Assembly: GCA_016788865.1 (NCBI GenBank)
Contig: JAEUSB010000040.1
Coordinates: 1-64,000 of the forward strand
Origin: Leptospirales bacterium
Lineage (GTDB): Bacteria > Spirochaetota > Leptospiria > Leptospirales > Leptonemataceae
Length of the DNA: 64,000 nucleotides
Direction: 5' to 3'
A program made the position numbers and the translations under genes. This document shows positions 59,268-64,000 of this stretch, piece after piece. The stretch's first letter is position 1, and the number at the start of each line of letters is the position of its first letter. Under the pieces are notes generated by a model. That model saw nothing but the letters and a program-made list of their open reading frames with translations, had not been told where the DNA came from and searched no databases.

Positions 59268-60425
59268 GTGTCGTCCATATCCGGAACGCTGTTTCGTGTC
59301 TCTACCTTTGGAGAATCGCACGGTCCAGGGGTTGGTGTTATTCTGGACGGTTGTCCTCCGGGATTTGCAATCAACCTGGATGAACTCCAACAGGAGCTGA
59401 ATCGCCGCAAACCGGGTCAGAGTCATCTTACCACGGCCAGGCAGGAACCGGACTCACTGGAGATTCTCAGCGGAGTTTTTGAAGGTAAGAGCCTCGGAAC
59501 CCCCATCGCCATGATGGTTCGGAACGTTGACAATCGCTCCCAGGATTACCAATCATTCGCGCAAATCTATCGCCCCTCGCACGCCGATTTTACATATCAC
59601 GCGAAATACGGTCACCGTACGCCGCACGGCGGAGGCAGAGCATCGGTGCGCGAGACTATAGGACGCGTCGCAGCGGGAGCCATCGCAAAGCAAATTCTGC
59701 GCAATGAGTTGGGCGTTGAAACAATTGCATGGGTTGAGTCTGTTGGAACCGTCGATTCCCAGGCTCTGAAAAAGCCACCGCAAACACGTGATCAAGTTGA
59801 TTCCAATTTGATTCGCTGCCCAAATGAAATCGCCGCAAAAAAAATGATCGCTCTGGTGGAAGAAGCACGATCAAACAAAGACTCAGTTGGCGGAACGATA
59901 GGCGTCATTGTTAGAGGCGTTCCACCGGGGCTTGGAGATCCGGTTTTCGACAAGTTGGAAGCTGAACTGGCTAAAGCCAGCCTGTCTATACCGGCGTGCA
60001 AGGGATTCGAATCCGGGAGCGGTTTTGAGGGAACTCGTTTGTTTGGCAGTCAGCACAATGACGAGTTTATCCCGGCCGCAGATCCGCATAAGCATGGACC
60101 CACCGCAGAGCTTCCCGCGCCAGTGCTTGAAACCCGGACCAATATGTCCGGCGGTATCCAGGGCGGAATTTCAAATGGCATGCCCATACTGTGTCGGCTT
60201 GCTTTCAAACCTACAGCGACTATCGCTCAGGCCCTGGGCAGCGTAAACGAGAAGGGAGAATCTGTAACACTGGAAGCCCGGGGACGACATGATCCCTGCG
60301 TCCTTCCGCGAGCCGTTCCAATTGTCGAAGCCGTTTTCAATCTGGTTCTTATGGATGCCTATCTGCGTCAACGCGCAGCGGTTCCAGAGTGGTGGATCCG
60401 TTACAAGAGGGACCGTGAAGGCTAG
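59268..60425 (+). CDS. aroC: Chorismate synthase
   Basis: 385 residues from GTG 59268. [26 protein letters not shown] is the N-terminal FMN site (read in parts), [16 protein letters not shown] the second signature, and [12 protein letters not shown] the third. It converts EPSP to chorismate for aromatic amino acids. Spacing to the DHH gene is 75 bp. A frame of ~29 residues on the minus strand overlaps the start but is not convincing. The next lipoprotein overlaps its end. Confidence 0.95.
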   Translation: MSSISGTLFRVSTFGESHGPGVGVILDGCPPGFAINLDELQQELNRRKPGQSHLTTARQEPDSLEILSGVFEGKSLGTPIAMMVRNVDNRSQDYQSFAQIYRPSHADFTYHAKYGHRTPHGGGRASVRETIGRVAAGAIAKQILRNELGVETIAWVESVGTVDSQALKKPPQTRDQVDSNLIRCPNEIAAKKMIALVEEARSNKDSVGGTIGVIVRGVPPGLGDPVFDKLEAELAKASLSIPACKGFESGSGFEGTRLFGSQHNDEFIPAADPHKHGPTAELPAPVLETRTNMSGGIQGGISNGMPILCRLAFKPTATIAQALGSVNEKGESVTLEARGRHDPCVLPRAVPIVEAVFNLVLMDAYLRQRAAVPEWWIRYKRDREG

Positions 60426-60645
60426 TCTACTCTCAGCGCCTCTGCTGATGCTGATCTGTTGCTTTGGCAACGAAAATCGATCCTGCTACAAACAGTGCGA
60501 AAACGATGATTCTGCCTGCCGCGCTGGTATCCTGGTGTTGAACCAGCCTTCGCTGAGACCGACTATTGAGAACACATTCTTATTCCTGAGCTGCGATTCG
60601 GACAAGAGAATCTGTGAGTCAACCTGCGGCCAGCCGCTCCGGTAG
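60415..60645 (+). CDS. Small Cys-rich lipoprotein
   Basis: 76 residues from GTG 60415, preceded by GAGGG and overlapping the aroC end by 11 bp. [10 protein letters not shown] suggests a lipobox at Cys15 or Cys16. The mature part has six further Cys in a C-x3-C / C-x3-C pattern (SCYKQC, ACRAG, SCDSD, CESTC). Similar to small leptospiral Cys-rich lipoproteins. A longer frame starting at 60289 lies inside aroC and is not used. Confidence 0.6.
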   Translation: MKASLLSAPLLMLICCFGNENRSCYKQCENDDSACRAGILVLNQPSLRPTIENTFLFLSCDSDKRICESTCGQPLR

Positions 60646-60692
60646 ATAAATTTCAAGTTGCATTATGCCCAGTGGGGTTGATATTGCACCCC

Positions 60693-61931
60693 ATGTTACG
60701 CTACGCATCAGTTCTTGTCCTGGCTTCTTTCATGCTCACTGCTTGTGGGAAGGCTTCGGTTCCGCCGATTTCCCCGGAGAAGGTCTTCGCGGATACAGAG
60801 AGCGCGATCACCGCTCACTATTTCGAGGCTCCTGATGCGCCACCAGCGGACTTTAGCAAGCTGTATGGCGCGGCCATTGCGGCGCTTGAAACGCAAGGAG
60901 CTGAAAAGGCAGACCGGGCGACACTCGTTAAGGCAATCCAGGCACAGGGGGAGGCTAAAGTTCGTGAAAGAACTTACAAGGCACTTTCATCCTTCCTTTC
61001 AGCACTTCCAGGTAGTAACGATTTCACCCGGCCGGAGGGACTCCTTCTTGTCGAGGATAAGGAACGTCAGGCGGGCATTGGGGTTCTTCTTACGAGACAG
61101 GGCCCCGGTCGCTTCCTGGTTCTAGATACTCTCGAGGGATCTCCCGCGCAACTCGCTGGAATCAAGCCAGGATATGTGCTAAAGACCATCGATGGGCTTG
61201 AAGTCAAAGATATGGACATTGAAGAAGTGGCTGGCCGAATTCGCGGGAAGGAAGGCAGCACTGTCAAACTAACGTTCCTTGGCGGCGAGGCCGAACCTCG
61301 ACGCGGCAAAATCAATCTGATAAATTATTCAAACAACACCTGGTCAACGTCAACAGGTGGACAAGTCGAAATACTGTCACTCAGGACCGCACTACCTGGC
61401 GCGGCTGACGATCTGAAGAACTTTCTCAAGAAGATGGGAACCCGATCCGCGTTCGTTTTGGATTTGAGAAAACTGCAGCAGGGTGATTACGAAGAATGTT
61501 TCAAGATTGCTGATCTGTTCGTGGGAAAAAGAAAAATTGGTGCAATGATAAGCAAAGGTTCGACTCGTGAGATTCAGAGCGATGGCGATATTTTATTCAC
61601 AGGTCCCATTTACGTTCTGGTTGGAAAGAACTCCTCCGCGGCGGCCGACGTTCTTGCGGCAGCTATTCGATCCTCCCTGGAAGTCAATCTGATTGGGTCT
61701 GATCGGCCGGGCCTTGCATATCTCACAGAGCACGTTATGATCGATGGCGGAATCCAACTACATATTACCCGAGGAGTCATTTCCGATGGGGACAACTACC
61801 TTCTTCCCAGGCGGGCAGTGAAGATGGATATCAATGTAGACGACTATTTGCCTGTGAGTCCTCCAGGGCCAAAACCGTCCCCGGAAGATCCAGCGCACAA
61901 ACAATTGATGACAATGCTCGGATTGAAGTGA
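60693..61931 (+). CDS. S41-like (C-terminal processing peptidase-like) PDZ lipoprotein, possibly inactive
   Basis: 412 residues from ATG 60693. MLRYASVLVLASFMLTAC gives a lipobox at Cys18. A PDZ domain spans ~130-205 (TLEGSPAQLAGIKPGYVLKTIDGLEVKD read in parts, RGKEGSTVKLTF). The S41 core has FVLDLRKLQQGD and YVLVGKNSSAAADVLAAAI, the nucleophile-Ser block. At the usual G-x-K-T-x-GKG catalytic lysine the sequence is SDRPGLAYLTEH, with no Lys, so it may be a pseudoprotease. It is coupled by GTGA to the M14 gene. Confidence 0.8.
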   Translation: MLRYASVLVLASFMLTACGKASVPPISPEKVFADTESAITAHYFEAPDAPPADFSKLYGAAIAALETQGAEKADRATLVKAIQAQGEAKVRERTYKALSSFLSALPGSNDFTRPEGLLLVEDKERQAGIGVLLTRQGPGRFLVLDTLEGSPAQLAGIKPGYVLKTIDGLEVKDMDIEEVAGRIRGKEGSTVKLTFLGGEAEPRRGKINLINYSNNTWSTSTGGQVEILSLRTALPGAADDLKNFLKKMGTRSAFVLDLRKLQQGDYEECFKIADLFVGKRKIGAMISKGSTREIQSDGDILFTGPIYVLVGKNSSAAADVLAAAIRSSLEVNLIGSDRPGLAYLTEHVMIDGGIQLHITRGVISDGDNYLLPRRAVKMDINVDDYLPVSPPGPKPSPEDPAHKQLMTMLGLK

Positions 61932-63463
61932 GTCTATCGGGAAGTCTACTTCGCTCTTGCGGCGTCCTGTTCTTTTCCTTTGGCTGCAACACTGCGGCAA
62001 TCGCAGTGCAAGAACCTTCCGGTATCGATTGGGCGTCAAGGTTTGGCGTCCTGCTTGTGGACGCTGAGGAAGCGCCGCTCTTAATCAAAACGTTGCCGGC
62101 ACGACGAGTGGCAGTTCGAGAAGATGGAATCGTCATTCGTGTTAGCGCGGCAGAGGCTAAAGCCCGGCGAAAGCGCGGCTATCGCTACCTGACCGATCCC
62201 CCATTCAAGTATATTGACCCGGAGATTGAAGATCGTTTGTCCAGTGCTGACCCTGCTGTCTGGTGGGCCGGCTACAAAGATGAAGAACTGGTTGAGCGTA
62301 TCATTCGAAACTTAGCCCAAAATTATCCAGAACATACAACGTTATTCGAAATAGGTAGGACACATCGAAACAGGCCAATTCTTGCTTTGCGACTTGCCTC
62401 CGGATTGAGGCCGGAACTCAGGCCGGCTTTCCTTTTCAATGGCGGTCATCACGGCAACGAGCCCCTGTCAATTGAGTATGCTCTTGATGTAGCCCGAACC
62501 CTGCTTTCTGCCACGCCGGCCAGAGGGAACGCGGCTGCATTGTCGATTCCGTCAGCCGAAGCCCGGACATATCTCAAGTACATGGCAGAATTTCAGATCT
62601 GGATCGTACCACTCGTCAATCCAGATGGACTCCACACTTTCTGGAATCATTCACAGCTGGCCGGAAGAAGAAATGGCCGGGCTCAGGGTGTGGACCTTAA
62701 CCGAAATTATCCCTTCTACTGGAACTCAGGAATCCGCGGAGCCTCAAGCGATGCGCCGGGGAGTGTCTTTTACCGCGGACCCGCGCCTGGATCGGAACCG
62801 GAAACAAGGGCGATGATGCGGCTGGCAGATGAGCGTAGGTTCGTAGTCTCTCTTTCTTACCATACGTTCGCCACCAAGGTTCTAGTGCCCTATACAACTT
62901 CGGGCGCCATGACGAGTGTCCCGGTAACAGGCTGGAGATTCGGCTCCGAACTGGTTTCTGCGGGGCGCAGCAATCGTCCGGATAAGGAGTATAAAGCAGT
63001 GCGCAATCTCTATCCAGTGGACGGAACCGATCAGGACTGGCTTGCGCATGCTTTTGGAACCCTGGCGTTCATCGTAGAGGGATCCTACCAGACTCCGGAT
63101 TTTCCCACGGGCGGCAGAGCCAGCATCGAAGGGATGCGAGGTCTCTCTCTTCGTTCCCTTTCGCTGTATGCGGAAGGACCAACAATTCAGGTCACCGTGC
63201 TCGATCCTTCCGGTCTGCCTGCACGAGCGCGCGTCCGTCGGCTGGATCAGGCCGTGATGGAAGGGGAAGCTCATGAAACTCAGGCCCGGACCGGGCGGTT
63301 CGACTTTGTCCTCGATGGCCCCGGTGAAACAGTTATCCAGGCAGTGCATCTGGGGCGCGAGGGATTCCGGGCGCAAACGAAAGTTAGCTGCAGAAGCGGA
63401 ATCTGTCCGGTAACAATCCGTTTGACCGGCGCAATGGACCCGGATCAATGGGTGGCTCAATGA
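61928..63463 (+). CDS. M14-family zinc carboxypeptidase, exported
   Basis: 511 residues from GTG 61928, overlapping the S41-like gene. SCGVLFFSFGC is a signal with a possible lipobox (Cys20). The zinc motif HHGNE (~174-178) is HxxE, the later zinc His is in SLSYHTF, and the catalytic Glu is in FIVEGSYQ. DLNRNYPFYW and GPAPGSEPETRA are M14 signatures. The C-terminal ~110 residues resemble a beta CRR domain. It removes C-terminal residues from peptides in the periplasm or outside. It precedes an RNase D-like gene (ATGA overlap). Confidence 0.9.
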   Translation: MSLSGSLLRSCGVLFFSFGCNTAAIAVQEPSGIDWASRFGVLLVDAEEAPLLIKTLPARRVAVREDGIVIRVSAAEAKARRKRGYRYLTDPPFKYIDPEIEDRLSSADPAVWWAGYKDEELVERIIRNLAQNYPEHTTLFEIGRTHRNRPILALRLASGLRPELRPAFLFNGGHHGNEPLSIEYALDVARTLLSATPARGNAAALSIPSAEARTYLKYMAEFQIWIVPLVNPDGLHTFWNHSQLAGRRNGRAQGVDLNRNYPFYWNSGIRGASSDAPGSVFYRGPAPGSEPETRAMMRLADERRFVVSLSYHTFATKVLVPYTTSGAMTSVPVTGWRFGSELVSAGRSNRPDKEYKAVRNLYPVDGTDQDWLAHAFGTLAFIVEGSYQTPDFPTGGRASIEGMRGLSLRSLSLYAEGPTIQVTVLDPSGLPARARVRRLDQAVMEGEAHETQARTGRFDFVLDGPGETVIQAVHLGREGFRAQTKVSCRSGICPVTIRLTGAMDPDQWVAQ

Positions 63464-64000
63464 AAAAAGCCTTCTTAGTGGAACAGGATATTACTGACGA
63501 GCTCTACGCTGAACTCGCCGAGGCTCCGGAACTCGGAGTAGACTGCGAAATGATGGGACTAAATCCGCATCGCGACAGGCTATGCCTTGTTCAAATAGGA
63601 AAGGAAGGTGGCCCTTACGTCCTGGTTCAGTTGAACGATTCTGCGCCAGCGCCAAAATTGAAATCATTGCTGGAGAACGCGTCGATCCAGAAGATTTTTC
63701 ATTTCGCGCGGATGGATTGCCTTTTTCTTACGGTCAGACTCAAGGCTAACGTCCAGAACATCTTTTGCACAAAACTGGCATCACGCTTGGCACGGACGTA
63801 CACAGATCGTCATGGCTTGAAGGAACTCGTTCGCGAATTCACTGGAGAACAACTGGATAAGACCATCACAACCTCTGACTGGGGCAACAACAAGCTCAGT
63901 CCGGAACAACTTAAATACGCCGAAGAAGATATTAAGTTCCTTTTCAGAATCAAGCGAAAGCTGCAAGAAATGTTGGAGCGCGAGAATCGATTTGAATTGT
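63460..64000 (+). CDS. RNase D-like 3'-5' exonuclease (3' end cut by window edge)
   Basis: An ATG at 63460 overlaps the M14 stop and the frame stays open to the window end, 180 codons. The DEDD exonuclease motifs are present: GVDCEMMGL (D-x-E, with Cys where Thr is usual), FHFARMDCLFL and YAEEDIKFLF (Tyr-x3-Asp). It trims tRNA or other RNA 3' ends. The HRDC part lies outside the window. Closest match by eye is bacterial RNase D. Confidence 0.9.
   Translation, partial: MKKAFLVEQDITDELYAELAEAPELGVDCEMMGLNPHRDRLCLVQIGKEGGPYVLVQLNDSAPAPKLKSLLENASIQKIFHFARMDCLFLTVRLKANVQNIFCTKLASRLARTYTDRHGLKELVREFTGEQLDKTITTSDWGNNKLSPEQLKYAEEDIKFLFRIKRKLQEMLERENRFEL

Noticed and set aside
59189..59278. Minus-strand frame ending YRAWFTALLD before aroC
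   Set aside because: About 29 residues without a ribosome site, and it runs over the aroC start; no family seen.
1..64000. CRISPR arrays, prophage, insertion sequences, tRNA or rRNA genes
   Set aside because: No regularly spaced repeats, transposase, phage structural genes or tRNA-like folds could be found by reading.

Overview
The window looks like chromosomal DNA from a Gram-negative spirochaete of the Leptospirales (Leptospira/Leptonema/Turneriella-like). This is inferred from several signs: many lipoproteins with relaxed spirochaete lipoboxes (cysteine preceded by SD, AD, LS or MS); a FliG flagellar switch protein; KdsB, which implies Kdo-containing LPS (unlike Borrelia or Treponema); OmpA-type and beta-barrel outer-membrane proteins; and a general lack of rRNA, prophage or conjugative genes. 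I see no complete insertion sequence, CRISPR array or tRNA gene.

Layout. 1-5.6 kb (minus): a membrane-anchored fragment, a secreted AXSXG lipase, and a three-gene unit of histidine kinase, small protein and a GpsA-PlsB fusion that would make and acylate glycerol-3-phosphate. 5.6-12.3 kb (plus): queE-queD-queC for 7-deazaguanine synthesis, translationally coupled to a giant GH18-NodB-GT2 exopolysaccharide-type enzyme, then kdsB and an unknown coupled gene. 12.3-13.3 kb: a beta-propeller remnant bracketed by two inverted copies of a ~90-bp hairpin repeat. 13.3-25.8 kb: envelope and housekeeping genes (DUF2225, truA, outer-membrane protein, lipoprotein, thioesterase, MBL hydrolase, MBOAT acyltransferase, pcm, hydrolase, XRE regulator, AhpD-like, HIT). 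25.8-26.2 kb: a gene-free stretch with two more copies of the hairpin repeat. 26.2-34 kb: Cys-rich secreted protein, glnA, a TetR-SDR pair sharing a 16-bp operator, a pentameric ligand-gated ion channel with a structured leader, a TauE-like transporter, thioesterase, SDR and GluQ-RS. 34-46 kb: outer-membrane protein/OmpA pair, LuxR-type regulator, diacylglycerol-kinase-like protein, a cytosine-C5 methyltransferase overlapping a Mig/MutY-type mismatch glycosylase, alcohol dehydrogenase, fliG and lipoproteins. 46-64 kb: PBP1A, OmpA lipoprotein, TetR, glpD with palindromic operators, SH3 lipoprotein, TonB-like protein, ruvB, bioF, HDAC-like, pirin, alpha/beta hydrolase, DHH phosphoesterase, aroC, Cys-rich lipoprotein, S41-like and M14 peptidases, and the start of an RNase D-like gene.

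Themes. Glycerol-3-phosphate is handled at two places: GpsA-PlsB beside a sensor kinase, and GlpD beside a TetR repressor. The most unusual items are (i) the ~90-bp repeat family, whose core is conserved while the base-paired ends change together, occurring as two inverted pairs; (ii) an orphan m5C methyltransferase encoded overlapping its probable T:G mismatch glycosylase, an analogue of dcm-vsr and M.MthTI-Mig; (iii) a bacterial pentameric ligand-gated channel behind an AT-flanked hairpin leader; and (iv) the two multi-enzyme fusions. All product names come from reading motifs by eye; no database search was run.
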